A stretch of DNA of 64,000 bases from JAGVSR01 sp963825555 (GCA_963825555.1 CAWGTZ010000004.1:121233-185232), one strand, 5' to 3'; shown: positions 44,442 to 54,185, counted from the first letter of the stretch. The notes: a model not told the origin generated them from the sequence alone. Translations and numbers: made by a program.

Positions 44442-45635
44442 TTAGCCGGCTACGTTATCGGGCCGCGCCTCTCGAAGAGAGACGAGTCCCTGTCCGTGGC
44501 GCTCGATACGGCCGGCGAGGTCGAGTTCCATGAGTATGACCCGTAGCTCGCGCGCACCAAGGTCGGTTGCGCGGGCGAGATCGTCAATGGGGATGGGATT
44601 GGGCGCCATGGCGGCGAGCACCCGATCCCGATCGCCGCCACCGATGAGCGGCGGCGGGCGTGGCGGAGGCGGTGCGTTCGCGCGATAGCGTGCGGCCTCC
44701 TCCGACACATCGACAGTCGAGGCATGAGACAGCATCGGGCTCAAGGCCTCCAGGACGTCTGCGGGGGAGGTCACAAGTGTCGCTCCCGATTTCAAAAGAT
44801 AGTTGGTGCCCTCCGCGCGCGGGTCGAGTGGATGACCAGGAACGGCAAAGACCTCCCGGCCCTGTTCGGCGGCGAGGCGCGCAGTCGAAAGCGTGCCCGA
44901 ACGGCGGGCCGCCTCGATGACCAGGACCCCGTGCGACATCCCTGAGATCAGGCGGTTACGGCGCGGAAAGTCTTTGGCGCGCGGCTCGAAGCCCGGCGGC
45001 ATCTCCGAGACCAGACAGCCGCGCTCGGCGATGGCAGCCTGCAGCCGGGCATTCTCAGGCGGATAAACGAAGTCGATACCGCCGGCGAGCACGGCCACCG
45101 TACCGCTCTCAAGGCTCGCCTCGTGCACCGCCGCGTCGACCCCGCGGGCCAGACCGGATACGGTCACAAGTCCGCGGTGACCCAGTTGAGCCGCGAATTG
45201 GCGTGCCAGGGTGAGACCTGCAGCAGAAGCCTGGCGCGAGCCGACGATGGCGACGGCGGGGCGCGAGAGTATCCGCTCGTCGCCCTTCACATACACGGCC
45301 GGCGGGGGAGCATCGAGCTGGGCGAGGAGCGAGGGATAGCCGGGCTCGATCGTGAACACCGGACGCGCGCCGATCCGGGCTGCGGCTTCCAGTTCGCGCG
45401 CGGCGCGATCCTTCGGACAGATGCGGATCGTGCGGCCGCCCCGGCGCGCCAGTTCCGGTAGGGCATTCAGTGCTTCTTCCGCGCCGCCGTAGTGATTGAT
45501 GAGTTCGCGGAACGTGACGGGGCCGACGTTGTCGGAGCGGACCAGTCTCAAACAGGCCAAGCGCTGGGCAGGCTCCAGGATGGCAACCGGGAGGGGCGCA
45601 GGTGTGAACAGATCCGGATCGTCACGCTTTGGCAC
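44442..45635 (-). CDS. dprA: DNA processing protein DprA
   Basis: A DprA/Smf family protein of about 397 residues that loads RecA onto incoming single-stranded DNA in transformation. The N-terminal helical region (RLACLRLVRSDNVGPVTFRELI) precedes the Rossmann-like core with VAIVGSRQASAAGLTLARQFA, SGLARGVDAAVHEASL and GGIDFVYPPENARL. A Pro-rich linker and a winged-helix domain (LARATDLGARELRVILMELDLAGRIERHGQGLVSL) follow. The start is GTG 45635 (GAGGAG about 10 bases upstream) or GTG 45653. Both overlap the end of plsY, so the genes are coupled. Other competence genes are not in the window. Confidence 0.93.
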   Translation of the reverse strand: MPKRDDPDLFTPAPLPVAILEPAQRLACLRLVRSDNVGPVTFRELINHYGGAEEALNALPELARRGGRTIRICPKDRAARELEAAARIGARPVFTIEPGYPSLLAQLDAPPPAVYVKGDERILSRPAVAIVGSRQASAAGLTLARQFAAQLGHRGLVTVSGLARGVDAAVHEASLESGTVAVLAGGIDFVYPPENARLQAAIAERGCLVSEMPPGFEPRAKDFPRRNRLISGMSHGVLVIEAARRSGTLSTARLAAEQGREVFAVPGHPLDPRAEGTNYLLKSGATLVTSPADVLEALSPMLSHASTVDVSEEAARYRANAPPPPRPPPLIGGGDRDRVLAAMAPNPIPIDDLARATDLGARELRVILMELDLAGRIERHGQGLVSLREARPDNVAG

Positions 45636-46239
45636 CGATGCGCGGCTCCTCACCCGCGATGAGACGCTTGATGTTGGAACTATGCTTCCAGAGAAGAAGC
45701 GCGGTCATGATTGCGGCGAGCAGGGCTTCGGCGGGATGGCCGGAGACAAAAAGGTAGGCCGGAGTTGCGAGGCTGGCGATCAGCGCGGAAAGAGACGAGT
45801 AGCGCGTCACCACGGCAAGCGCGAGCCAGACACCGCAGAAGACGAGCGCAGCGGGCCACAGGACGCCGATCAGAACACCGATGTACGTGGCAACACCCTT
45901 GCCGCCCTTGAAGCCCAGCCATACGGGAAACAGGTGGCCGAGGAAGGCGCCGAGACCCGCAAGAAGCCCGGCGAGGATCGCGATGCCGTGCGCGCCGCCG
46001 AAGTGATGCGCGAGGAGAACCGCTGCGGTGCCCTTCAATGCGTCGAGAACGAGGGTCAGGGCGGCGAGCCCCTTTTTGCCAGTGCGCAGCACGTTCGTCG
46101 CGCCGATGTTGCCGGAGCCGATGTTGCGCACGTCGCCGAGGCCGGCGGCCTTTGTCAGGATGAGCCCGAACGGGATTGAGCCCAAGAGATAACCGAACCC
46201 GAGCGCCGCCACAGCCGGAAGGGAAAAGATGGGATCCAT
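45622..46239 (-). CDS. plsY: glycerol-3-phosphate acyltransferase PlsY
   Basis: A 205-residue membrane acyltransferase with five to seven hydrophobic segments. It transfers acyl groups from acyl-phosphate to glycerol-3-phosphate, the first step of phospholipid synthesis. The three family motifs are present: LLGSIPFGLI, GSGNIGATNVLRTGKKGL and FKGGKGVATYIGVL. It overlaps the start of dprA and lies downstream of pyrB-pyrC', an order typical of Hyphomicrobiales. Confidence 0.95.
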   Translation of the reverse strand: MDPIFSLPAVAALGFGYLLGSIPFGLILTKAAGLGDVRNIGSGNIGATNVLRTGKKGLAALTLVLDALKGTAAVLLAHHFGGAHGIAILAGLLAGLGAFLGHLFPVWLGFKGGKGVATYIGVLIGVLWPAALVFCGVWLALAVVTRYSSLSALIASLATPAYLFVSGHPAEALLAAIMTALLLWKHSSNIKRLIAGEEPRIGAKA

Positions 46240-46267
46240 CGGCGTCGGGGCTCCGGAGGTGTCTCGA

Positions 46268-46588
46268 TCAAGGCAAGGGTAGACGCTGCAGAACGCGATC
46301 GATCCTCGCGTCGAGGCTGTCCATAAGGTTTTCAGGGTCGCCGCCCGTAAAGCGCGCGTTCGGATCGCCGGGCAGATGCGCGATGGTGTATCCGATGTCG
46401 GTCATGCGTTTTTCGAGCGACGGGGCCAAATGCGGCTCCATACTGACGGCGGTTTTCGGCCAGGGCAAGGGCGGCAACTGCGGGAAATCGAGGCCAAAGC
46501 CCCTCCCGGTCGCACCCTCCTGTCCCGTTGACAGAGGGGTAAACGCGCAAAAGGGGCCCGATCCGTCGCCTTGGGGTTCAGAAAACAT
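46268..46588 (-). CDS. small hypothetical protein between pyrC' and plsY
   Basis: A 106-codon frame from ATG 46588 fits the 370-base gap between pyrC' and plsY on the same strand. The second half (TDIGYTIAHLPGDPNARFTGGDPENLMDSLDARIDRVLQ) has strong third-position GC and a plausible helical end. The first half is Gly/Pro-rich with no structure. No ribosome-binding site is clear. It could be a real short gene or a chance frame; I recognise no family. Confidence 0.45.
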   Translation of the reverse strand: MFSEPQGDGSGPFCAFTPLSTGQEGATGRGFGLDFPQLPPLPWPKTAVSMEPHLAPSLEKRMTDIGYTIAHLPGDPNARFTGGDPENLMDSLDARIDRVLQRLPLP

Positions 46589-46610
46589 CGCGCCGGATTG
46601 ATGACGGACT

Positions 46611-47948
46611 TTACCGCCGGTCGGGTGCGGAAAACTCGTGGACCGTCTCGCCCCCCACGATGGTTCTGAGAACGCGCCCCTGCATCTTGGCCTCGTCGAA
46701 AGGCGAATTCTTCGAGCGAGAACGCAGGAGGTCCTTGTTCACGACCCACGGCTCGTCGATGTCGACCAGAATGATGTCGGCCGGCGCGCCCTTCTGCAGG
46801 CGGCCGCTCGGCAGCCCGAACAGCTTTGCCGCGTTGACGGTCAAGGGCCGCAGCAGAGTGGGCAACGCCACGTCGCCGGAGTGATGCAGGCGGAGTGCCG
46901 CGGCGAGAAGCGTTTCCAGACCGGCTGCCCCGTCGGCGGCCTCCGCGAACGGACGGCGCTTCACATCGGCATCCTGCGGATCGTGACTGGAGACGATGGT
47001 GTCGATTTCACCGTTGGCGACGGCTGCCACCATTGCGGCGCGATCGTCTTCCTTGCGAAGCGGCGGGCGGACTTTCAAGAAGGTGCGATAGGACCCGATA
47101 TCGTTCTCGTTGAGCGTCAGATGATTGATCGATACGCCGCAGGATACGGGGAGGCCGCGGGCCTTGGCGTGGCGAATGATGGCGAGGCTCTCAGGGCAGG
47201 TGATCGTGGCGGCGTGATACCGGCCGCCTGTCATTTCGACGAGACGCACGTCGCGTTCCAGCGTGATGATCTCCGCCATCTTCGGGATGCCGGGCAGGCC
47301 GAGTCGCGTCGCGACTTCGCCCGAGTTCATGGCGCCCGCCCCGGCCAGGAAAGGATCCTCGGTATGGTGCACGATGAGGGCGCCGAAGTCGCGCGCGTAG
47401 AGCAACACATTCTTCATCACGCGCGTATTGGCGATGCTGGTCTTGCCATTCGAGAAAGCGACCGCGCCGGCGCGTTTGAGAAGACCTATCTCGGTCATCT
47501 CCTCGCCCTTGAGGCCTTTCGTCGTGGCCGCCATGGTCAGGATGTTCACGATGGCGTTGTCGCGGGCGCGGCGCTGGATGAAGTCGACGAGGGAAACCTG
47601 GTCGATGACGGGGTCGGTGTCGGGCATCACGATCATGGTCGTGACGCCTCCCGCGGCGGCGGAGTGGCTCGCCGTCTTCAATGTCTCGCGATGCTCGTAT
47701 CCCGGCTCGCCGGTGAAGACCTGGGCGTCGATGAGGCCCGGACAGAGCAGTTTGCCCTTGCAGTCGACAACCTTCGCTCCTTCGGGCGCATTCCGGCGCA
47801 GATGGGGGCCGAGATCGGCAATCACACCGTCTTTCATGAAGAGGCCGCCGGGCTCGTCCCGGTTTGTTTCAGGGTCGACGATACGCGCATTGATGAAGGC
47901 CGTCGGCGGGCCTGCCTTGCGGGTGGATGCGGCGGGGTTGAAGCTCAT
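46611..47948 (-). CDS. pyrC: PyrC', dihydroorotase-like protein with lost metal site
   Basis: A 445-residue amidohydrolase-fold protein of the dihydroorotase type. The overall signature is kept (LLCPGLIDAQVFTGEPGYEHRETL, then GGVTTMIVMPDTDPVIDQ). But the zinc ligands H-x-H normally found after the LID block are Q-V-F, and the C-terminal D-H-A-P-H block reads SSHDPQ. It is therefore probably not an active dihydroorotase but the non-catalytic partner (PyrC' or PyrX) that assembles aspartate transcarbamoylase with PyrB, as known in Pseudomonas. pyrB lies 13 bases upstream on the same strand. A true dihydroorotase should exist elsewhere in the genome. Confidence 0.88.
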   Translation of the reverse strand: MSFNPAASTRKAGPPTAFINARIVDPETNRDEPGGLFMKDGVIADLGPHLRRNAPEGAKVVDCKGKLLCPGLIDAQVFTGEPGYEHRETLKTASHSAAAGGVTTMIVMPDTDPVIDQVSLVDFIQRRARDNAIVNILTMAATTKGLKGEEMTEIGLLKRAGAVAFSNGKTSIANTRVMKNVLLYARDFGALIVHHTEDPFLAGAGAMNSGEVATRLGLPGIPKMAEIITLERDVRLVEMTGGRYHAATITCPESLAIIRHAKARGLPVSCGVSINHLTLNENDIGSYRTFLKVRPPLRKEDDRAAMVAAVANGEIDTIVSSHDPQDADVKRRPFAEAADGAAGLETLLAAALRLHHSGDVALPTLLRPLTVNAAKLFGLPSGRLQKGAPADIILVDIDEPWVVNKDLLRSRSKNSPFDEAKMQGRVLRTIVGGETVHEFSAPDRR

Positions 47949-47961
47949 CTGTCTGGCCCGC

Positions 47962-48918
47962 TCATTTCTTGGGAAGGTTCATGGCGAGCGCCTCCAGCAC
48001 GGCCATGCGTACGGCCACGCCCATCTCGACCTGCTCACGGATGACGCTGCGCGGATCGTCGGCAATGGTCGAGGCGATCTCCACGCCGCGGTTCATCGGC
48101 CCCGGATGCATAACAAGCGCGTCCGGTTTCGCGCGGGCGAGTTTCTCGTGATCGAGTCCGAAGAAGTGGAAGTATTCTCGCGTAGAGGGAACGTATGAGC
48201 TTTCCATGCGTTCGCGCTGCAGGCGCAGCATCATGACGACATCGACGCCGTCGATGCCCTTCCACATATCGGTAAAGACCTCGGCGCCGAGCCGTTCCGG
48301 GTTCGCCGGCAGCAGTGTCGAAGGAGCAATGAGGCGGACGCGCGCTCCCAGGGTGTTGAGCACGTTTATGTTCGATCGCGCGACACGGGAGTGCAGGATG
48401 TCGCCGCAGATGGCGACGGTGAGGCCTGAGATCCGCCCCTTGGCTCGACGGATGGTCAAGGCGTCGAGGAGTGCCTGGGTCGGATGCTGGTGGGCGCCGT
48501 CTCCGGCATTGACGACAGAGCAGTCCACCTTCTGTGACAGAAGCTCCACCGCGCCCGCCGCATGATGGCGCACGACGATGATGTCAGGGCGCATGGCGTT
48601 CAGCGTGATGGCCGTGTCGATCAGCGTCTCGCCCTTGGTGACGGATGACGTCGACACGTTCATGTTCAGGACGTCGGCCCCCAGCCGCTTGGCCGCCAGT
48701 TCGAAGGACGCCTGGGTGCGGGTGGAACTCTCGAAAAACAGGTTGATGTGCGCGCGCCCGCGCAGGACTTCTCGCCGCTTCTCTGCCTGGGGCGGGGAGT
48801 TGGCGTTCTTATCGGCGAGATCGAGAAGAAATTCGATTTCGGGCGCCGTCAGCTTCTCGGTCGAGAGAAGGTGGCGGTGTGAGAGGCTTTTCGCGGACTT
48901 CTGAGCTGTACTTGCCAT
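47962..48918 (-). CDS. pyrB: aspartate transcarbamoylase catalytic subunit
   Basis: A 318-residue PyrB that joins carbamoyl phosphate to aspartate in pyrimidine synthesis. The carbamoyl-phosphate site FFESSTRTQASFELAAKRLGA is intact. Also present are HHAAGAVELL, DGAHQHPTQALLDALTI and HPGPMNRGVEI. The ATG at 48918 is the conserved start (MASTAQKSAKSLSHRHLLS); the upstream frame is not coding. It leads the pyrB-pyrC'-(small ORF)-plsY-dprA cluster and is divergent from aidB. Confidence 0.95.
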   Translation of the reverse strand: MASTAQKSAKSLSHRHLLSTEKLTAPEIEFLLDLADKNANSPPQAEKRREVLRGRAHINLFFESSTRTQASFELAAKRLGADVLNMNVSTSSVTKGETLIDTAITLNAMRPDIIVVRHHAAGAVELLSQKVDCSVVNAGDGAHQHPTQALLDALTIRRAKGRISGLTVAICGDILHSRVARSNINVLNTLGARVRLIAPSTLLPANPERLGAEVFTDMWKGIDGVDVVMMLRLQRERMESSYVPSTREYFHFFGLDHEKLARAKPDALVMHPGPMNRGVEIASTIADDPRSVIREQVEMGVAVRMAVLEALAMNLPKK

Positions 48919-49039
48919 TAAAGCGGTGTCTATACGCCCTCGCCCTACGCCCGGCAAGCGCCTCTCCACAGTGTTGCCCAAATGGCGCGACGGAACAGTT
49001 GCGATGTGCTTAATGAACGGGCCGGGAGGCCATAGGCGT

Positions 49040-50702
49040 ATGCACGACCGCTTCGCGACACACGACGTGACGAACCAGGTCCCGCCCCTATCGGACGTCA
49101 ACCTTTACGCGTCCGACATCGCTCTGACGGAGGCGGTGGCTCGGGAGGGGGGCGCCGGTTCAGCACGCGCGCTCAACGCCTTCGGGCTGACGGCGGGTTC
49201 CTCCGAAGCCCAGGAATTGGCGCGAGAGGCGAATGCGACGCTCCCGCGGCTCGAGACGCACGACCGGTACGGCCGCCGGCTGGATGTTGTCACGTACCAT
49301 CCTTCCTACCACGAGCTGATGCGCATCTCGTGCGCGGAAGGGCTCAATAACTCGGTCTGGGCGCATCTGGGACCCGGAGGTGGCGCGGAGAGGCCCGCCG
49401 CCCATGTGGTGAGATCTGCGGGGCTTTATCTGGCGGCCCAGTTGGAGCCGGGTCACTGCTGTCCGCTGACCATGGCCAACGCGGCCGTTCCCGTGCTGAT
49501 GCAGGAAGAAAACCTCGCGCGTGACTGGCTGCCGCTCATTCTGTCGCGAAGTTACGATCCGCGTTTTGCGCCGGCCGCCGACAAGTCCGCCGTCATGATC
49601 GGCATGGGAATGACGGAGAAGCAGGGCGGCAGCGATGTGCGCGCCAACACCACGGCCGCCGTTCCCGGATCGGAAGGGCTCTATCATCTGACCGGCCACA
49701 AGTGGTTCCTTTCGGCACCGATGTCGGATGCGTTCCTGGTTCTGGCGCAGGCGAAGGCCGGGCTATCCTGCTTCCTGGTCCCGCGCTTTCTGCCCGACGG
49801 CCGCGTCAACGGACTGCACTTCCAGAGGCTCAAGGACAAGCTCGGCAACCGGTCGAATGCCTCTTCCGAGGTGGAATTCCACGAGGCGGGGGGGTGGCTC
49901 GTCGGTGAGGAGGGGCGGGGCGTCCCCGCGATCGTGGACATGCTCACCTATTGCCGGCTCGATTGCGCGGTTTCGTCCGCCGGACTGATGCGCGCCTGCG
50001 CTGGCCTATGCGCTCCATCATGCGGAACATCGCCTTGTGGCTGGCCGGACGCTCGTCAGCGAACCGCTGATGCAGCAGGTGCTCGCCGATCTCGCCCTCG
50101 ACGTCGAAGCGGCGTCAGCCCTGTCGTTCCGGCTCGCGCGTGCCTTCGATCGGGTCCGCGATCCGCGCGCGGCGGCGTGGCGGCGGCTCATGACGCCCGT
50201 CACCAAGTACTGGGTCTGCAAGATAGCGCCGGCCCTCGTCGCCGAGGCGATGGAGAGCCTTGGCGGCAATGGCTATGTGGAAGACTGGCCGCTGGCACGC
50301 ATCTACCGGGAGGTTCCCGTCAACGCGATCTGGGAAGGCTCGGGTAACGTGATGGCGCTCGACGTACTTCGGGTGCTGCAGCGTGAGCCCGATGTGGCCG
50401 AAATGGTCACAGACGAATTGCGCGGCGCTTGCAGCGGAGATGCGGACCTTTCGGCAGCGTTCCAGCGCCTGGAGGCCGTGCTCTACGAACCGCGTCTGCT
50501 CGATGCGCGCGCCCGGCAGTTGGTGGAGATGCTGGCGGTTCTCGCCGCCGCCGCCATCCTGCGCGCGCAGGCTCCGGCCGCTATTGCCGACGCTTTCATC
50601 GCGACGCGCATTGCCGGGCCCGCACGGCAGACCTATGGCCAGGGCCTGGACAAGGCGGACCTAAAGGCCATCCTGGCGCGGAGCACGCCCAACCAGGCCT
50701 AG
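49040..50702 (+). pseudogene. aidB: AidB-like acyl-CoA dehydrogenase, split by a 1-base insertion
   Basis: An AidB-type flavoprotein related to acyl-CoA dehydrogenases, linked to protection from DNA alkylation in E. coli. It aligns by eye with E. coli AidB along its length: NQVPPLSDVNLYASDIALTEAV, GRRLDVVTYHPSYHELM, IGMGMTEKQGGSDVRANTT, GHKWFLSAPMSDAFLVLAQ and KDKLGNRSNASSEVEF. An extra base near 49997 throws the frame. Removing it joins to the +1 frame (ALAYALHHAEHRLVAGRTLV) ending at 50702, with AEAMESLGGNGYVED intact. Restored length is about 553 residues (E. coli 541). The start at 49040 is chosen for homology and GGGAGG about 10 bases upstream. Confidence 0.88.
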
Positions 50703-50898
50703 CGCAGGACGGCTGCAGGTCTGACCAAGGCGGCCCGGAAGGGCTGTCAGAACGTGGTTGCCTGCCAACCCCGGCTGGGCTACAGGAGGCCGTCATCCGT
50801 TGGATTTGCCGACTTCGGAAGGGGAGGACGCACGTTCGCCCCGTCGCCGGTCTTCCTGATCGGAAAACAAGTTCCGATACAAGCAGATACAACGCGCT

Positions 50899-50973
<75 letters not shown>

Positions 50974-51302
50974 TTTTTTCTCTCTCGATTGGTTTTCCCC
51001 TCCCTCGATCACCTCGAGCGGTCCCGCGCATGGCCAGAGCCTATGAGTGTCCAGGTGCTCCTCGGCGGTAACCGGTTACAGCGAGTATGCGGCCGGGTGG
51101 CTCGGCATGGGCGGGTAGGCATGCTAAATTCTTCTGCCGGAGAGAGCGGCGAGGCACCCTTGGCCGGCAATAGCCGGTGCGCCCGCTAAGCCGTCCGCGA
51201 CCTGTAAATCCACCGGGGCGCACCCCACGTATTCTCCGGACATCAATCGAAAGACTCCCTCAAGTCGACATCCAACGTCCCATTGGAGCCCCCAGCCGTC
51301 CC
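50974..51302. other. intergenic region, nothing recognised
   Basis: About 330 bases between tRNA-Thr and folE. The first bases are T-rich (tRNA transcription end). I saw no second tRNA, strong hairpin or coding frame. The folE promoter and leader must lie here. Confidence 0.4.
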
Positions 51303-51920
51303 ATGAAGAGCAAGACCAGCAAGCTGCAGCCCGCCCCCGCCACACAGCCAAGCATCGTGCGGCCGTCGCGCGCCGAGGCGGAAGCCGCAGTCCGCACGCT
51401 CATCAACTGGGCCGGCGACGACCCGGAGCGGGACGGTCTGATCGAGACGCCCTCGCGCGTCGTGCGCGCGTTCGAGGAGTATTTCCGCGGTTACGACCAG
51501 GACCCGGAAGAGATCCTCAACAAGACCTTCGAGGAGATCGAGGGCTACGACGAAATGATCGTCCTGCGCGGAATTCGTTTCGAGAGCCATTGCGAGCATC
51601 ACATGGCGCCCATCATCGGCCGCGCCTGGGTGGGATATATCCCCAAGGGTCGCGTCGTCGGCATCTCCAAGCTGGCGCGGGTAGTCGAGGCCTATGCGAA
51701 GCGCCTTCAGATCCAGGAGAAAATGACGGCGCAGATCGCGAACGCCATCGACACCGTGCTGCAGCCGCAGGGCGTGGCCGTGGTGATCAAAGCGGAGCAC
51801 CAGTGCATGACGGCGCGCGGCGTGATGAAGCCGGGCACCGACCTTGTGACGAGCCGCATGCTGGGCATTTTCCGCGACAACTCGATTACGCGGCAGGAAT
51901 TCCTCTCGGTGGTCGACTGA
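51303..51920 (+). CDS. folE: GTP cyclohydrolase I, type FolE
   Basis: A 205-residue enzyme that converts GTP to dihydroneopterin triphosphate, the entry to folate and related pterins. The zinc ligands are in SHCEHHMAPIIGRAWVGY (Cys and His) and in HQCMTARGVMKPG (Cys). GTP-binding and catalytic residues are in YIPKGRVVGISKLARVVEAYAKRLQ. The ATG at 51303 gives the expected length; the upstream frame is spurious. A terminator follows at 51951, so it is monocistronic. Confidence 0.96.
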   Translation: MKSKTSKLQPAPATQPSIVRPSRAEAEAAVRTLINWAGDDPERDGLIETPSRVVRAFEEYFRGYDQDPEEILNKTFEEIEGYDEMIVLRGIRFESHCEHHMAPIIGRAWVGYIPKGRVVGISKLARVVEAYAKRLQIQEKMTAQIANAIDTVLQPQGVAVVIKAEHQCMTARGVMKPGTDLVTSRMLGIFRDNSITRQEFLSVVD

Positions 51921-51950
51921 CCCGTCACACCATCGGCCTGATGAAATCAA

Positions 51951-51981
51951 GGGCGCTGCGCTCAGCCGCAGCGTCCTTTTT
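51951..51981 (+). terminator. rho-independent terminator of folE
   Basis: GGGCGCTGCG (51951-51960) pairs with CGCAGCGTCC (51967-51976) with one wobble and a 6-base loop, followed by TTTTT. It touches the last codon of the convergent gene. Confidence 0.85.
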
Positions 51982-52790
51982 CAATCCAGGAGAAGTTCGG
52001 GCCGGTACTCGAAGTGCATGGTGTCGAAGTGGTACCAGCGCCCGCCCCAGATGAAGCCGTGCTTCTCGAAGATGCGCACGATTTCATAGGGTATCGCATT
52101 GCGCCACGTATGCCGCCCCGATGCATCGGGTTCGTGCCAGCGCCAGTAGTCGGCATGCTTGAGCGCAATATCGATGGCGATGCCGTGCCCGTGCGTCGAG
52201 AGGCGTTTTGTTCCCGCGATTGTCCTGCAACTGTAGGTGCCGGCGACCGGCAGCAGGTAGACGTCGAAGCGAGAGGGGAGTTGATCCAGTTCGGTGGATA
52301 TCTCACGCAGCTTGGCGGCCACCCCGTTCACGCGCGTGACCTTGAGCTTGCTGCCCCTCTTGGACGGCAGCCAGACCACCTCCTCGAGATGCCGAGACAC
52401 GGTGCCGGCCCGGCAGTCTCCGTACATCTTGTCGAAAAAGGCCTCGGGACGGGCGCGTCCGGGATCGATGTCGACGCCGGGCGGAACCGGTTCGCCCTTG
52501 GGGTAGGGAATGGCGAAGATGTCTTCAAGGTCGGGATTGGCCAGGAGCGCGTCGAATGATTTCTGGCCCTCGCCGTCGTCGAGGGTCATGCGCGTGCCGT
52601 CGCGCCAGACAATCTCGTTGCCCTCAACCGCCGCAATATGATCCGGGTAGGCGGCCATCAGTCGTCGTCCTGGATCCGTCGTGGGGCCTGCCGTGGCGAA
52701 GGATGGAAGAAAGACAGTTACGGTGAGCGATAGGCTGAGAGCACCGCCAAGGAAACGGCGTAGGCAATTGATAAATGGTCCTTTTTTCAT
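51981..52790 (-). CDS. M15-family peptidase (D-Ala-D-Ala carboxypeptidase-like), exported
   Basis: A 269-residue protein with a signal peptide (FLGGALSLSLTVTVFLPSFATAG, residues 13-35). A C-terminal zinc-peptidase domain of the VanY/M15 type has the zinc and catalytic residues in LSTHGHGIAIDI (H-x6-D type) and in YHFDTMHFEYRPEL (the last His). It probably trims peptidoglycan stem peptides in the periplasm. The middle part (DCRAGTVSRHLEEVVWLPSKRGSKLKVTRVNGVAAKL) fits the family. It is monocistronic and convergent with folE. Confidence 0.85.
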   Translation of the reverse strand: MKKGPFINCLRRFLGGALSLSLTVTVFLPSFATAGPTTDPGRRLMAAYPDHIAAVEGNEIVWRDGTRMTLDDGEGQKSFDALLANPDLEDIFAIPYPKGEPVPPGVDIDPGRARPEAFFDKMYGDCRAGTVSRHLEEVVWLPSKRGSKLKVTRVNGVAAKLREISTELDQLPSRFDVYLLPVAGTYSCRTIAGTKRLSTHGHGIAIDIALKHADYWRWHEPDASGRHTWRNAIPYEIVRIFEKHGFIWGGRWYHFDTMHFEYRPELLLD

Positions 52791-52947
52791 GATCCCAGGT
52801 TCCGGGGCGGGCGCGCCGCTTTTGCTTTACCCGACGAGAACACCTGCTAGAGTGCTGCGCAAGGTGCAACCAGTGAACGCCTGATGAGAGGACCGCACAG
52901 CTTAAGGGCTGGCCCCGCGGTCTGGACCAGGCTCTGGGGACGATAAC

Positions 52948-54177
52948 GTGAGCGGTTTCGCGGACGAGCCGGACAAGGCGGAAAATGGGCCCGTCGGCCC
53001 GTCGGACAGGTTGGTCCAACCCCATCGCACCGCGGGCGCCGAGCGCACCCCTCAGGACGACGCTGCGCCACCGCTTCGGTACCAAGAAAACGCACCGCGT
53101 TTCCAGCACGCCGACGTCGGCCCCCGGCGTGACCAGCGCGGCCCGGTCTACGGCGCCCTCGATCTGGGGACCAACAACTGTCGCCTGCTGCTGGCCCGCC
53201 CCTCGCGACGGGGATTTCGGGTTATCGATGCCTTTTCGCGCATCATCCGGCTCGGCGAGGGCGTATCGCAGACGGGTCGCCTGTCGGATGCCGCGATGGG
53301 CCGGACGATCGATGCGCTGCGGGTCTGCGCGTCGAAGCTCAATCGAGCCGGAACCCACCGCGCGCGTCTCGTGGCAACTGAAGCTTGCCGTTCGGCTGCC
53401 AACAGCGGCGACTTCCTGCGCCGCGTGAGAGGTGAGGTCGGGCTCGAAATCGAAGTGCTGACCCCGGAGGAAGAGGCCATTCTGGCCGTGGCGGGTTGCG
53501 CATCGCTCATCGACACGAACGTGGATTATGCGCTGGTGTTCGATATCGGTGGCGGCTCATCGGAACTCATCTGGCTCGATCTGCGCCGCATCTCCGGCCC
53601 CGCTCCACACGCGGCGACCCGGTTGGTGGAAAACGTGAAGCGCCGATCGGGGCTGGCGGTTTGGACATCGCTGCCGGTCGGCGTGGTGACGCTGGCCGAG
53701 CGCTTCGGTGGCCGCGAGGTGACGCCTGATCTCTTCGAGGCGATGGTCGGCTATGTCTCCGGACTGATCGCGCCCTTCGAGGAGCGGCACGAATTCCGCC
53801 GCCGGATCGCGGGCAGTTCAATTCATTTTCTGGGAACGTCCGGAACCGTTACGACTGTCGCGGGCATTCAACTCGGTCTACCCCGCTACGACCGCAATCA
53901 GGTGGACGGTTGCTGGATGCAGGTCGCCGACGTCAACCGCGTGACCTACGATCTGCTCGCGCGCAGCTACGCGGAACGCGTCGCGGAACCGTGCATTGGG
54001 CACGACCGCGCCGATCTCGTGCTCGCCGGATGCGCCATTCTCGAGGCAATTATCCGCGCGTGGCCGTGTGAGCGGCTGCGCGTGGCCGATCGCGGTCTGC
54101 GCGAAGGCATCCTGTCGTCGCTGATGATGGAAGACAATACGTACCGCACCGGCCGCAGACGGCGTAGGGGCGAATAG
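52948..54177 (+). CDS. Ppx/GppA-family phosphatase
   Basis: A 409-residue protein of the exopolyphosphatase / guanosine pentaphosphate phosphohydrolase family. The ASKHA-fold signatures are ALDLGTNNCRLLLA, then VFDIGGGSSELI, TSLPVGVVTLAERFG and FLGTSGTVTTVAG. The first 65 residues are Pro/Arg-rich and disordered. The start is GTG at 52948 with GGGGA about 7 bases before. It lacks the long C-terminal domain of E. coli Ppx, so it may act on pppGpp or short polyphosphate; not decidable here. rlmE starts 8 bases after its stop; the pairing is common in Hyphomicrobiales. Confidence 0.9.
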   Translation: MSGFADEPDKAENGPVGPSDRLVQPHRTAGAERTPQDDAAPPLRYQENAPRFQHADVGPRRDQRGPVYGALDLGTNNCRLLLARPSRRGFRVIDAFSRIIRLGEGVSQTGRLSDAAMGRTIDALRVCASKLNRAGTHRARLVATEACRSAANSGDFLRRVRGEVGLEIEVLTPEEEAILAVAGCASLIDTNVDYALVFDIGGGSSELIWLDLRRISGPAPHAATRLVENVKRRSGLAVWTSLPVGVVTLAERFGGREVTPDLFEAMVGYVSGLIAPFEERHEFRRRIAGSSIHFLGTSGTVTTVAGIQLGLPRYDRNQVDGCWMQVADVNRVTYDLLARSYAERVAEPCIGHDRADLVLAGCAILEAIIRAWPCERLRVADRGLREGILSSLMMEDNTYRTGRRRRRGE

Positions 54178-54185
54178 GGTCCACG

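Noticed and set aside
46638..48044. 468-codon plus-strand frame opposite pyrC'
   Set aside because: Shadow of the PyrC' reading frame; no motif or ribosome-binding site.
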